A DNA stretch of 64,000 nt from Streptomyces thermodiastaticus. GTDB lineage: Bacteria > Actinomycetota > Actinomycetes > Streptomycetales > Streptomycetaceae. Position 1 is the stretch's first letter, and each line of letters opens with the position of its first letter. The stretch spans positions 186,001-250,000 of the forward strand of contig NZ_BNBV01000001.1 of the NCBI RefSeq assembly GCF_014656135.1. Direction: 5' to 3'. A program made the translations under genes and the position numbers. Under the pieces are notes generated by a model, which was not told where the DNA came from, did not search any database, and saw nothing but the letters and a program-made list of their open reading frames with translations. Shown one piece after another: positions 44,678 through 53,211 of this stretch.

Positions 44678-44746
44678 TCAACGGCTCAGAGCGGCATCGG
44701 TCACGGTCCGGCGCGCCACGCCGGCAGCCGACAGGGCACGGCGCAT
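44678..44746 (-). CDS. Possible short upstream frame before the small secreted protein
   Basis: On the minus strand an ATG at 44746, with GAAGGA directly before it, opens a 22-residue frame reading MRRALSAAGVARR and TVTDAALSR, ended by TGA only 6 nt before the secreted-protein ATG. The secreted gene has no good ribosome site of its own, so coupling is possible. It is short enough to be chance. Confidence 0.25.
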   Translation of the reverse strand: MRRALSAAGVARRTVTDAALSR

Positions 44747-44844
44747 GTCCTTCTTTCCAACACACTCGCACAGCTACTACCGTGACCGCACACAGAATGA
44801 CGTGGGCATGTAACCCCGTCGTCGTGAGCCCGGAGGTGCGTTCC

Positions 44845-46899
44845 ATGCGTCACCCGTCCACGCGTCCCCGCCGCCGAAGACTGCTCGGAGCCCTCACCGC
44901 GTCGCTGCTCGCCCTGGCCGGCACGGCCCCCGCGGCCGTCGCCGCCGACCGGCACCCGCCGGCCGCGGACGGCGGACCGTCCGCCGCGCCCGCTCTCGCC
45001 GACGGGCTGGCCCTGACTCCGCCCATGGGCTTCAACAACTGGAACGCCACCCACTGCGGCCCGGAGTTCGATGAGGCCATGGTCGAGGGCATCGCCGACC
45101 TGTTCGTCACCTCGGGCCTGAAGGACGCCGGCTACGAGTACGTCAACCTCGACGACTGCTGGGCGCTGCCCTCCCGCGACGCCGACGGCAAGCTGGTGCC
45201 CGACCCGGCCCGCTTCCCGCACGGCATCAAGGCCGTCGCGGACTATGTGCACGCCAAGGGCCTGAAGCTGGGCATCTACACCAGCGCGGGCACCAAGACC
45301 TGCAACAGCGCCGGATTCCCGGGCGCGCTCGGCCACGAGTACAGCGATGCCGAGCAGTTCGCCGAGTGGGGCATCGACTACCTGAAGTACGACAACTGCA
45401 ACAACCAGGGCGTCGACGCGAAGCAGCGCTACACCACGATGCGCGACGCCCTGAAGGCGGCGACCGCGAAGACCGGCCGCCCGATCGTCTACAGCATCTG
45501 CGAGTGGGGCGAGAACAAGCCCTGGGAGTGGGCCGCCGACGTCGGCCACCTGTGGCGCACCACCGGCGACATCAGCGACAGCTGGGCGTCGATGCTGTCC
45601 ATCCTCAAGAAGAACCTGCCGCTGGCCCCCTACGCCGGTCCCGGCCACTGGAACGACCCGGACATGCTGGAGGTCGGCAACGGCGGCATGACCGACACCG
45701 AGTACCGCACCCACTTCTCGATGTGGGCGGTCATGGCGGCACCGCTGCTCATCGGCACCGATCTGCGCAAGGCGACCCCTGAGACGCTGGACATCCTGGG
45801 AAACCGTGAGGTCATCGCCGTCGACCAGGACCCGCTGGGCAAGCAGGGCACGGTCGTCTCCTCCGAGGGCGGACGCTGGGTCGTCGCCAAGGAGATGCGG
45901 GACGGCAGCCGCGCGGTGGCCCTGTTCAACGAGAGCGACACCGCGCAGCGCATCGCCACCACCGCCACGGCCGTCGGCCTGCCCGCGGCCGGCGGGTACA
46001 CCCTGCGCGACCTGTGGCAGCACCGCAGCTCCCACACGGCCGGGACGATCGCGGCGACCGTGCCCGCGCACGGCACCGTCCTGGTCCGGGTGCGGGCCGA
46101 CCGTCACTGGGCGGGGAAGCCGCCCGCCGTCGAACTAGGCGTCGACGGCCTGCCCCTGGTGGTGGCCGGCGACACGACGACGCTCACGTCCACGGCGACC
46201 GACCTGGGCCGCATCCCGGCCCGCGAGGTCGCCGTGTCGCTGACCGGCCCCGAGGGCTGGACGCTGCGGGCGCGCACCCCCGACCGTGCCGCCACGGTGC
46301 CGCCGGGCCGCACTGTGCGCACCGCCTGGGCGGTCACCCCGCCGAAGGACGCGCAGCCCGGTCCGTACGACCTGACTCTGACGGTGCGCCACCGGGCGCC
46401 GGACGGCCGGACGGTGTCGGCCGCGCTGCTGCTCACGGTTCCGGTGGTGGTGCCGCCGCCCACGGGCACGTCGTACCTGAGCGATCTGCCGTGGATGTCG
46501 GCCACCAGTTATTACGGCCCCGTGGAACGCGACACGAGCAACGGTGAGCGCCCCGCGGGCGACGGGCACCCGATCACCATCGGCGGCACCGTGTACGCCA
46601 AGGGCCTCGGTGTCCACGCGCCGAGCAGCGTGACGTACTACACCGGCGGGGCCTGCACCGCGGTCACCGCGGAGGTCGGCGTCGACGACGAGAAGGACAC
46701 CAAGGGCACCGTCGCCTTCGAGATCTGGGCGGACGACACCGAGGCGGCCTCCACCGGTGTCCTCACCAACGCGATGCCCGCGCAGCACCTCGAGGCGGAC
46801 GTGACCGGGGCCCAGGTGGTGCGGCTCGTGGTCACCGACGGCGGGGACGGCACCGACTCCGACCACGCCGACTGGGCCGACGCCCGGCTGACCTGCTGA
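44845..46899 (+). CDS. Secreted GH27 alpha-galactosidase with NPCBM domain
   Basis: A 684-residue exported glycoside hydrolase. The signal peptide is twin-arginine-like (RRRRLLGALTASLLALAG), cleaved near residue 35. The GH27 barrel opens ALTPPMGFNNWNATHCGPEF. It has YVNLDDCW, the nucleophile in DYLKYDNCNNQG (Asp about 182), the acid/base in TTGDISDSW (Asp about 244) and GHWNDPDMLEVGNGG. A beta-sandwich follows, then a linker and a C-terminal NPCBM/NEW2 carbohydrate-binding domain (about 545-684; TSYLSDLPW, AKGLGVHAPSSVTYY). It should release galactose from galactomannan or raffinose outside the cell. The next genes are a ROK sugar kinase and a LacI repressor. Confidence 0.92.
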   Translation: MRHPSTRPRRRRLLGALTASLLALAGTAPAAVAADRHPPAADGGPSAAPALADGLALTPPMGFNNWNATHCGPEFDEAMVEGIADLFVTSGLKDAGYEYVNLDDCWALPSRDADGKLVPDPARFPHGIKAVADYVHAKGLKLGIYTSAGTKTCNSAGFPGALGHEYSDAEQFAEWGIDYLKYDNCNNQGVDAKQRYTTMRDALKAATAKTGRPIVYSICEWGENKPWEWAADVGHLWRTTGDISDSWASMLSILKKNLPLAPYAGPGHWNDPDMLEVGNGGMTDTEYRTHFSMWAVMAAPLLIGTDLRKATPETLDILGNREVIAVDQDPLGKQGTVVSSEGGRWVVAKEMRDGSRAVALFNESDTAQRIATTATAVGLPAAGGYTLRDLWQHRSSHTAGTIAATVPAHGTVLVRVRADRHWAGKPPAVELGVDGLPLVVAGDTTTLTSTATDLGRIPAREVAVSLTGPEGWTLRARTPDRAATVPPGRTVRTAWAVTPPKDAQPGPYDLTLTVRHRAPDGRTVSAALLLTVPVVVPPPTGTSYLSDLPWMSATSYYGPVERDTSNGERPAGDGHPITIGGTVYAKGLGVHAPSSVTYYTGGACTAVTAEVGVDDEKDTKGTVAFEIWADDTEAASTGVLTNAMPAQHLEADVTGAQVVRLVVTDGGDGTDSDHADWADARLTC

Positions 46900-46943
46900 G
46901 CCCGGCCGGGCGGCCCCTCGCGGGCCCCCGGCCGTGCGCGGGT

Positions 46944-47897
46944 TCAGGAGACGGCGGTCGCCGTGTCCGCCCGGCGGGCCAGCGCCGCGGCGGCCGCCCC
47001 GACCAGACCGGCGTCCGTGCCCATCCGGGCGGGCACGACCTGAAGCTGCTGGACGAACGACAGGGTGGCGTAGTCGCGCAGGGCGCGGCGCAGCGGGGCG
47101 AACAGCACCTCGCCCGCCTTGGCCACTCCCCCGCCGATCACCGCGATGTCGATCTCCACCAGCGTCGCGGTCGCGGCGATGCCCGCGGCCAGGGCCCGCG
47201 CGGCCAGCTCGAACGAGGCGAGGGCCACCGGGTCGCCGGCCCGGGCGGCGGCGGCCACCGCGGCGGCCGAGGTGTCGCCGTCCGGGCCGGGCCGCCAGCC
47301 CATCTCCACGGCACGGCGGGCGATGTTCGGGCCGCTGGCGATGCGCTCCACACACCCGCGCGCCCCGCACGGGCACGCGTCGCCGTCCAGGTCGACGCTG
47401 ATGTGGCCGATGTGCCCGGCGTTGCCCGTCGGACCGGGGTGCAGCCGGCCGCCCAGGACCAGGCCGCCGCCCACACCGGTGGAGACCACCATGCACAGCG
47501 CGTCGTCGTGGCCGCGGGCGGCGCCCTGCCAGTGCTCGGCGGCCGTGATCGCCACACCGTCGCCGATCAGCTCCACGGGCAGCCCCCCGGCCGCGGCACG
47601 GGCCCGCTCCACGAGCGGATAGTCGCGCCAGCCCGGCACATTGACGGGACTGACCGTACCGGCGGAGGCGTCCACCGGGCCCGCGCTGCCGATGCCCAGG
47701 GCCGTGGCCCGCGCCCACAGCGGCGACCGGGCCAGCCGGCCGAGCACCTCCTCCACCGCCCCCATCACGGTGTCGCCGTCCTCCTGCGCGGGCGTCGCGC
47801 ACTGGGCGCGCACCAGGATGTTGCCGTGGCCGTCGACCAGCGCTCCGGCGATCTTGGTGCCGCCGATGTCCAGCGCGGCCACGAGGTCGGTGTGCAT
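46944..47897 (-). CDS. ROK-family glucokinase-like sugar kinase
   Basis: A 317-residue ROK kinase without a DNA-binding domain. The phosphate loop ALDIGGTKIAGALVDGHG is at about residues 8-26, the sugar site includes NVPGWRDY and NAGHIGHISVDLDG, and the zinc motif CPCGARGCVERIASG is at about 178-192. ROK kinases phosphorylate glucose or related hexoses at the 6-OH. It is convergent with alpha-galactosidase (45-bp gap) and divergent from a LacI regulator that has a clear palindrome in the shared upstream region. It could phosphorylate sugars released by the secreted enzyme. Confidence 0.88.
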   Translation of the reverse strand: MHTDLVAALDIGGTKIAGALVDGHGNILVRAQCATPAQEDGDTVMGAVEEVLGRLARSPLWARATALGIGSAGPVDASAGTVSPVNVPGWRDYPLVERARAAAGGLPVELIGDGVAITAAEHWQGAARGHDDALCMVVSTGVGGGLVLGGRLHPGPTGNAGHIGHISVDLDGDACPCGARGCVERIASGPNIARRAVEMGWRPGPDGDTSAAAVAAAARAGDPVALASFELAARALAAGIAATATLVEIDIAVIGGGVAKAGEVLFAPLRRALRDYATLSFVQQLQVVPARMGTDAGLVGAAAAALARRADTATAVS

Positions 47898-48005
47898 GTC
47901 GTGTCAGATCTCCCCGTACACCAGTGGAAAACCGAAGGCGGGCGCAGCCGGCCGCGCGGTAGGGACGCGGTCCGGAGTGTGCGCTGCACAGTCTCTCGCG
48001 CGTAT

Positions 48006-48017
48006 GACAACGTTGTC
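48006..48017. promoter_or_regulatory. LacI-type operator GACAACGTTGTC
   Basis: GACAACGTTGTC is a perfect 12-bp palindrome with the central CG of LacI/GalR operators. It lies about 110 bp upstream of the ROK kinase start and 119 bp upstream of the chosen start of the LacI gene, between the two divergent genes. Confidence 0.7.
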
Positions 48018-48135
48018 CAGGCTCTATGCTCGACGCCACATCCTCATACGCGTGAGGGACCCGACGCACCCCACCGTGGACGACTCACCTCCGCGGGCCG
48101 ACGCACCCGCGGACGACAGGAATGGACGCCGCATC

Positions 48136-49212
48136 GTGCCAGGAACCGCCAGCCGAGCCGACCGCCCCGCCGACCGCCCCGCGGCCCACGCCGGATCCCG
48201 CTACGGCAACCGTCCCACCATGAAGGACGTGGCGGCCCGCGCCGGTGTGGGGCTCAAGACCGTCTCCCGTGTGGTCAACGGCGAGCCCGGGGTCACCCCG
48301 GACACCGAGCGGCGCGTCCAGGAGGCGATCCAGGCGCTGGGCTTCCGCCGCAACGACAGCGCGCGTGTGCTGCGCAAGGGCCGCACGGCGAGCATCGGAC
48401 TGATCCTGGAGGACCTGGCGGACCCGTTCTACGGCCCGCTCAGCCGCGCGGTGGAGGAGGTCGCACGCGCCCACGGCGCGCTGCTCATCAACGGCTCCAG
48501 CGCCGAGGACCCCGCACGCGAGCAGGAACTCGCGCTGGCGCTGTGCGCGCGGCGGGTGGACGGGCTGGTGGTGATCCCGGCCGGCGACGACCACCGGTAT
48601 CTGGAGCCGGAGATACGTGCCGGGGTGGCCATGGTGTTCGTGGACCGCCCGGCCGGGCGGATCGACGCGGACGTGGTGCTCTCGGACAACTTCGGCGGCG
48701 CCCGCGACGGGGTGGCACACCTGATCGCGCACGGCCACCGCCGCATCGGTTTCATCGGGGACATGCCGCGCATCCACACCGCGGCCGAGCGGCTGCGCGG
48801 CTACCGGGCGGCGATGGAGGACGCGGGGATACCCGTGGCCGAGAAGTGGATCTCACTGGGGGCGACCGACCCCGAGCGGGTGCGGCGGGCCGCCGAGGAG
48901 ATGCTGTCCGGGCCCGAGCCGGTCACCGCCGTGTTCACGGGCAACAACCGGGTGACGGTGACCGTGATCCGGGTGCTGTCCCGGCATCCGCGCCCGGTCG
49001 CCCTGGTCGGTTTCGACGACATCGAGCTGGCCGACCTGCTCCAGCCGGGTGTCACCGTGGTCGCCCAGGACGCGGCAGCCCTGGGCCGCACCGCGGCCGA
49101 ACGGCTCTTCCTGCAGCTCGACGGCGACGGCACTCATGTCGCCCCCGAGCGCATCGAGCTGCCGACGCGGCTGGTGATGCGGGGGTCGGGCGAACTGCCG
49201 CCCGTGGAGTGA
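48136..49212 (+). CDS. LacI-family transcriptional regulator
   Basis: About 358 residues. The DNA-binding domain reads PTMKDVAARAGVGLKTVSRV then VNGEPGVTPDTERRVQEAI, beginning some 27 residues after the chosen start. It is followed by the hinge helix region (NDSARVLRKGRTASIGLILE) and a periplasmic-binding-protein-like sensor with RRVDGLVVIPAGDD, FVDRPAGRIDADVVLSDNFG and AVFTGNNRVTVTVIRVL. The start is uncertain: GTG at 48136 is used; a GTG at 48052 would add 28 residues and lie nearer the palindrome at 48006-48017. It probably represses itself and the divergent ROK kinase, perhaps also the alpha-galactosidase. Confidence 0.88.
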   Translation: MPGTASRADRPADRPAAHAGSRYGNRPTMKDVAARAGVGLKTVSRVVNGEPGVTPDTERRVQEAIQALGFRRNDSARVLRKGRTASIGLILEDLADPFYGPLSRAVEEVARAHGALLINGSSAEDPAREQELALALCARRVDGLVVIPAGDDHRYLEPEIRAGVAMVFVDRPAGRIDADVVLSDNFGGARDGVAHLIAHGHRRIGFIGDMPRIHTAAERLRGYRAAMEDAGIPVAEKWISLGATDPERVRRAAEEMLSGPEPVTAVFTGNNRVTVTVIRVLSRHPRPVALVGFDDIELADLLQPGVTVVAQDAAALGRTAAERLFLQLDGDGTHVAPERIELPTRLVMRGSGELPPVE

Positions 49213-49290
49213 GCGCACCGGGCTGGCCATGACCACGCCGGGTGCGTGCGTCACGGCCACGGGCGAGGCGCGGTCACCGGCCGCCGGCCG

Positions 49291-49610
49291 TCAGGGGTCG
49301 CGGCGGCCGGCGAAGCGCTCCTCGAAGTCGAAGCGCAGATCCTCGACGGGTTCGCGGGCGAGCTTGGCACGCACCCGGGAGTGGACCGGCTCGGCCAGAT
49401 CGCCGGAGAGGCCGAGGACGGCGGCGAGGGACGCCGCGTCCGGGGCGTGCGCGTCGAGCGCGGCGAGGGCCGCGTCGCTCCCGGAGCGGACGGTGCCTGC
49501 GGTGAAGACGTCGGCGGGCACGTAGACGGTGTGGACGGGCTGCCGGCTCGCCCGGGTAGGGCTGCGATGGCGAGTTGCGCAGGGGCGGCCTTGCGGAGGC
49601 ACGACGCACG
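49291..49610 (-). pseudogene. Truncated, frameshifted DUF6986 (HpcH/HpaI aldolase-like) gene
   Basis: The minus strand encodes QPVHTVYVPADVFTAGTVRS, then ALAALDAHAPDAASLAAVLG and PVHSRVRAKLAREPVEDLRF. I recognise this as the N-terminal 90 or so residues of the roughly 430-residue DUF6986 family, whose members have an aldolase/citrate lyase beta-like fold. Just upstream, QPYPGEP in another frame fits the preceding residues (usual form RYPGDP), so there is a frameshift near 49550. After DFEERF the similarity stops and the frame closes at 49291; the catalytic barrel is missing. It is a remnant, not a working gene. Confidence 0.6.
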
Positions 49611-49756
49611 GCGCACACCTCCGCCGGCCGCCGTGCACAGCACTCGGCCCCGCCGAACCGGAGCTCGGCGGGGCCGGGGAGAGCCTGCTGCCCGGGCACG
49701 GACCGGCGGCGCCGGTGCGCGTGCCGTGCGGGGCCCGGGCGTGTGCGACCGGAGGG

Positions 49757-50719
49757 TCAGCCCTTGCGAGCCTTGATCTCCTCGGTCAGCTGCGGGACGA
49801 CGTCGAACAGGTCGCCGACGACACCGAAGTCGACCAGCTCGAAGATCGGCGCCTCCGGGTCCTTGTTGACCGCGACGATGGTCTTCGAGGTCTGCATGCC
49901 GGCCCGGTGCTGGATGGCACCGGAGATGCCGTTGGCGATGTACAGCTGCGGCGAGACGGTCTTGCCGGTCTGGCCGACCTGGTTGGTGTGCGGGTACCAG
50001 CCGGCGTCCACCGCGGCACGCGAGGCACCGACGGCCGCGCCGAGCTCGTCGGCGAGGGCCTCGATGATCGCGAAGTTCTCGGCGCCGTTGACACCGCGGC
50101 CGCCGGAGACCACGATCGCGGCCTCGGTCAGCTCCGGCCGGCCCGTCGACTCACGCGGCGTACGGCCGGTGATCTTCGTGCCGGTGGCCTTCTCGGAGAA
50201 GGTCACGTTCAGGGCCTCGACCGTGCCGGCGGCCGGCGCGGCCTCCGCGGGGGCGCTGTTGGGCTTGACGGTGATGACCGGCGTGCCCTTGGAGACGCGG
50301 GACTTGGTGGTGTACGAGGCGGCGAACACCGACTGCGTGGCGACCGGGCCGTTGTCACCGGCTTCCAGGTCGACGGCGTCGGTGATGATGCCGGAGCCGA
50401 TCCGCAGCGCCAGGCGGGCGGCGATCTCCTTGCCCTCGGCGGAGGAGGACACCAGGACGGCGGCCGGGGAGACCTGCTCGTAGGCGGCCTGCAGCGCGTC
50501 CACCTTCGGCACCACCAGGTACTCGGCGTACTCGGGGGCGTCGTGGGTGAGTACCTTGACCGCGCCGTGCTCGGCGAGGGTGGCGGCGGTGTCGGCGGCG
50601 CCGTTGCCGAGGGCCACGGCGACCGGCTCGCCGATGCGGCGGGCCAGGGTCAGCAGCTCAAGGGTGGGCTTGCGGACGGCACCGTCCACGTGGTCGACAT
50701 AGACGAGGACTTCAGCCAT
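49757..50719 (-). CDS. etfA: Electron transfer flavoprotein alpha subunit
   Basis: A 320-residue ETF alpha subunit that binds the redox FAD. The N-terminal domain starts [20 protein letters not shown]. The C-terminal FAD domain has the family signature [20 protein letters not shown] (about residues 200-220), [39 protein letters not shown] and [20 protein letters not shown]. It accepts electrons from acyl-CoA and other dehydrogenases and passes them to ETF:quinone oxidoreductase. It lies 57 bp downstream of etfB on the same strand. Confidence 0.96.
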   Translation of the reverse strand: MAEVLVYVDHVDGAVRKPTLELLTLARRIGEPVAVALGNGAADTAATLAEHGAVKVLTHDAPEYAEYLVVPKVDALQAAYEQVSPAAVLVSSSAEGKEIAARLALRIGSGIITDAVDLEAGDNGPVATQSVFAASYTTKSRVSKGTPVITVKPNSAPAEAAPAAGTVEALNVTFSEKATGTKITGRTPRESTGRPELTEAAIVVSGGRGVNGAENFAIIEALADELGAAVGASRAAVDAGWYPHTNQVGQTGKTVSPQLYIANGISGAIQHRAGMQTSKTIVAVNKDPEAPIFELVDFGVVGDLFDVVPQLTEEIKARKG

Positions 50720-50776
50720 GGGACTTCTTCTCTCCTGCTGATGAGGGTGCGGGACGGACAGGCGAACTGCGGGCTG

Positions 50777-51565
50777 TCAGATGAACTTCTGGCTCGCGAG
50801 GAACTCGGCGAGCTGCTTGCCGCCCTCGCCCTCGTCCTTGACGATCGTGCCCGCGGTGCGCGCCGGACGCTCGGCCGCGGACTCGACCACGGTGCAGGCG
50901 TTCTCCAGACCGACCTCGTCGGCCTCGATGTCCAGGTCGGACAGGTCCCAGGACTCCACCGGCTTCTTCTTCGCCGCCATGATGCCCTTGAACGACGGGT
51001 AACGCGCCTCACCCGACTGGTCCGTCACCGACACCACCGCGGGCAGCGAGGCCTCCAGCTGCTCGGAGGCGGTGTCCCCGTCCCGGCGGCCCTTGACGAC
51101 CCCGTCCTCGACCGACACCTCGGACAGCAGGGTCACCTGCGGCACACCCAGCCGCTCGGCGAGCAGCGCCGGGACGACACCCATGGTGCCGTCGGTGGAG
51201 GCCATGCCGGAGATCACCAGGTCGTAGCCGGCCTTCTCGATGGCCTTGGCCAGCACCAGCGAGGTGCCGATGGCGTCGGTGCCGTGCAGGTCCTCGTCCT
51301 CGACGTGGATGGCCTTGTCGGCACCCATCGACAGCGCCTTGCGCAGCGCGTCCTTGGCATCCTCCGGGCCCACCGTCAGCACGGTGACCTCGACGTCGTC
51401 GTCGGAGTTCTCCGCGATCCGCAGCGCCTGCTCGACCGCGTACTCGTCCAGCTCGGAGAGCAGACCGTCCACGTCGTCCCGGTCGACGGTCAGGTCATCG
51501 GCGAAGTGCCGGTCGCCAGTGGCGTCGGGCACGTACTTCACAGTGACAACGATCCTCAAGCTCAC
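50777..51565 (-). CDS. etfB: Electron transfer flavoprotein beta subunit
   Basis: A 262-residue ETF beta subunit. The N terminus MSLRIVVTVKYVPDATGDRH and the AMP-binding core (VTVLTVGPEDAKDALRKALS, KAIHVEDEDL) are typical. The ETF-beta signature region reads DGVVKGRRDGDTASEQLEAS. It pairs with EtfA in a soluble heterodimer carrying FAD and AMP. The start is a GTG at 51565. Upstream, 51566-51798 is a gene-free promoter region of 233 bp, containing AAGCGCTT within AAGCGCTTGCTTAGC as a possible palindrome. Confidence 0.96.
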   Translation of the reverse strand: MSLRIVVTVKYVPDATGDRHFADDLTVDRDDVDGLLSELDEYAVEQALRIAENSDDDVEVTVLTVGPEDAKDALRKALSMGADKAIHVEDEDLHGTDAIGTSLVLAKAIEKAGYDLVISGMASTDGTMGVVPALLAERLGVPQVTLLSEVSVEDGVVKGRRDGDTASEQLEASLPAVVSVTDQSGEARYPSFKGIMAAKKKPVESWDLSDLDIEADEVGLENACTVVESAAERPARTAGTIVKDEGEGGKQLAEFLASQKFI

Positions 51566-51798
51566 GCCGGCTCTCCTACTGCATCGTCATTTCGGGGGCT
51601 GCCTTCCTGCAGGCAGCATAGGCGCCCGAAGCGGCTGATCCCGGTCGGGGCGGCAGCGCGCTCCGACGGGAAACATTACTCGCCAGTACACCCAGTTCAT
51701 TCCCGCTAAGCAAGCGCTTTGAACTGTGACCTTCGCAACGCAGCGTAACCGGAACCGGACATGCACCGCCCGCCTGCGCACAGAGCGGGACCAGCCGG

Positions 51799-52335
51799 TC
51801 AGTCCCGCAGGGAGGTGAAGCGTCCCTGGTGGTACAGCAGAGGGCGGCCGCGGCCCGCCGAGGCGCCGTGGACGATCTCCGCGATCACGATGCGGTGATC
51901 GCCCGCGGGCACCCGTCCGGTGATCCGGCACACCAGCCAGGCCAGGACCCCGTCGAGAACCGGCACGCCCTCGGGACCGTCGTGCCAGACGGTGGGCGCA
52001 CCGAAGCGGTCGGCACCGCTGCGGGCGAAGGTGGCCGCCAGATCCTCCTGGTGCTCGCCGAGTATGTGCACCCCGACGTACTCGGTGCCGGCGACGGCGG
52101 GCCAGCTGGAGGCACCGGTGCCGATACCGAAGGAGATCAGCGGTGGTTCGGCGGAGACGGAGGTGAGGGAGGTGGCGGTGAACCCGGCCGGTCCCTGCGG
52201 GCCGCGCGCGGTGATCACCGCGACGCCCGCCGCGTGCCGCCGGAAGACAGAGCGCAGCAGACCCGGCGAGCCGGGCTGGGCGGGTACGGAAGCGGCGCCG
52301 GGCGAGCGCCGGGCCGTGCCGGTACCGGAGGTCAC
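51799..52335 (-). CDS. Flavin reductase-family protein
   Basis: A 178-residue FMN-binding split barrel. LLRSVFRRHAAGVAVITARG (about residues 26-45) is followed by PAGFTATSLTSVSAEPPLIS, the flavin phosphate-binding stretch of the HpaC/ActVB family, and a C-terminal AGRGRPLLYHQGRFTSL, the usual YxxGxY/F motif. Such proteins supply reduced flavin to two-component monooxygenases or are themselves oxidoreductases. The start ATG overlaps the stop of the thioredoxin gene in ATGA, so the two are co-translated. No monooxygenase partner is adjacent. Confidence 0.88.
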   Translation of the reverse strand: MTSGTGTARRSPGAASVPAQPGSPGLLRSVFRRHAAGVAVITARGPQGPAGFTATSLTSVSAEPPLISFGIGTGASSWPAVAGTEYVGVHILGEHQEDLAATFARSGADRFGAPTVWHDGPEGVPVLDGVLAWLVCRITGRVPAGDHRIVIAEIVHGASAGRGRPLLYHQGRFTSLRD

Positions 52336-52658
52336 ACCGCCTCCCCGAGGGCCGCGATGACGTCGACCGTGCGCGGCTGTCCGGTGGCCCGCCGCACGAT
52401 CCGGCCGCCGGCGTCAAGGACCAGCACGGTGGGGGTCTTCACGATGTCCAGTGCGCGCACGAGGTCCAGGTGTGCCTCGGCGTCGATGTCGACGTGTGCG
52501 ACGCCGGGCACCATCCCGGCCACTTCGCTCAGCACCCTGCGGGTGGCGCGGCACGGGGCGCAGAAGGCGGTGGAGAACTGCACCAGCGTGGCACGCTCCC
52601 CCAGTGTGCGGCCCAGCTCGGCCTCACCCAGCCGCGTGGTCTCGTCGCGTTCGCGCAC
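52332..52658 (-). CDS. Thioredoxin-family protein
   Basis: A 108-residue thioredoxin fold. The active site is FSTAFCAPCRATRRVLSEVA (CAPC, about residues 33-36), followed by AHVDIDAEAHLDLVRALDIV, KTPTVLVLDAGG (the cis-proline in KTPT) and GQPR. CAPC differs from the classic CGPC, which changes the redox potential. The start is a GTG at 52658 with GGGAGAGG about 6 nt upstream. The stop overlaps the start of the flavin reductase, which suggests a linked redox role. Confidence 0.85.
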   Translation of the reverse strand: MRERDETTRLGEAELGRTLGERATLVQFSTAFCAPCRATRRVLSEVAGMVPGVAHVDIDAEAHLDLVRALDIVKTPTVLVLDAGGRIVRRATGQPRTVDVIAALGEAV

Positions 52659-53211
52659 CCGAACCCTCTCCCGTCCGCCGCACCCGCGGCTCAGCTGAAC
52701 ACCGGCACCGCACTTCAGCGTGCGCCCGGCCGCGAAGATTCCCGCCCGCCGCCGCACCGGCACCGATGCGGTGAACAACTCCGCGCCGGCGCGTCTCCGG
52801 GCCGGCATGACGGCACGCCTCGACGGGGCCGGCCGCGGGGCGGTGAGGCACGGCCGGCCACGGATTCGGGGGTGTTCATGGTCGCGCTCGGGGTGCGGTC
52901 CGGCCTGTTCGCGGTGATCGTGGTGTCGTCGATCGCTGTGGTGCTGCGCCGCCGCACCAGGGCCAAGAGAACGCGGACGGCCTGCTCGTCGAGCAGGACG
53001 CCCGGCCGCGTGCACGGGAACACCGCACGTCCTACGCCTCGTTGACGGCCCACGACTCGGTGCCGGCCATGACCGACCTGTACCGCCGGCAAGAGGTGTG
53101 CCGGCTGCCGGCCTCGCGGAGCCCCTTGCCATGCACCACGCGCTCGCGGGGCCCGCTCCCGTGCGCCACACGGACAACGGACCCCGCGAACAGGTCCGCA
53201 CGCACACGCCC
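52659..53211. other. Region with only a decayed small frame
   Basis: Between the thioredoxin gene and the threonine aldolase end there are 553 bp. Apart from the frameshifted small membrane protein at 52878-53090 I see no gene. The remaining sequence has no recognisable promoter or repeat. Confidence 0.4.
52878..53090 (+). pseudogene. Small single-span membrane protein, apparently frameshifted
   Basis: An ATG at 52878 with GGGGGTG upstream opens MVALGVRSGLFAVIVVSS and IAVVLRRRTRAK, an N-terminal membrane helix with a basic stop-transfer end. Right after it the frame turns implausible. A neighbouring frame continues ENADGLLVEQDARPRAREHR and TSYASLTAHDSVPAMTDLYR, a typical small actinobacterial cytoplasmic tail. 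A single missing base near 52973 would join them. It may be a decayed gene or a base-call error. Function unknown. Confidence 0.35.

Noticed and set aside
51640..51730. AAGCGCTT palindrome upstream of etfB as an operator
   Set aside because: Only 8 bp, no regulator gene nearby and no second copy; mentioned in the etfB entry but not claimed as a site.
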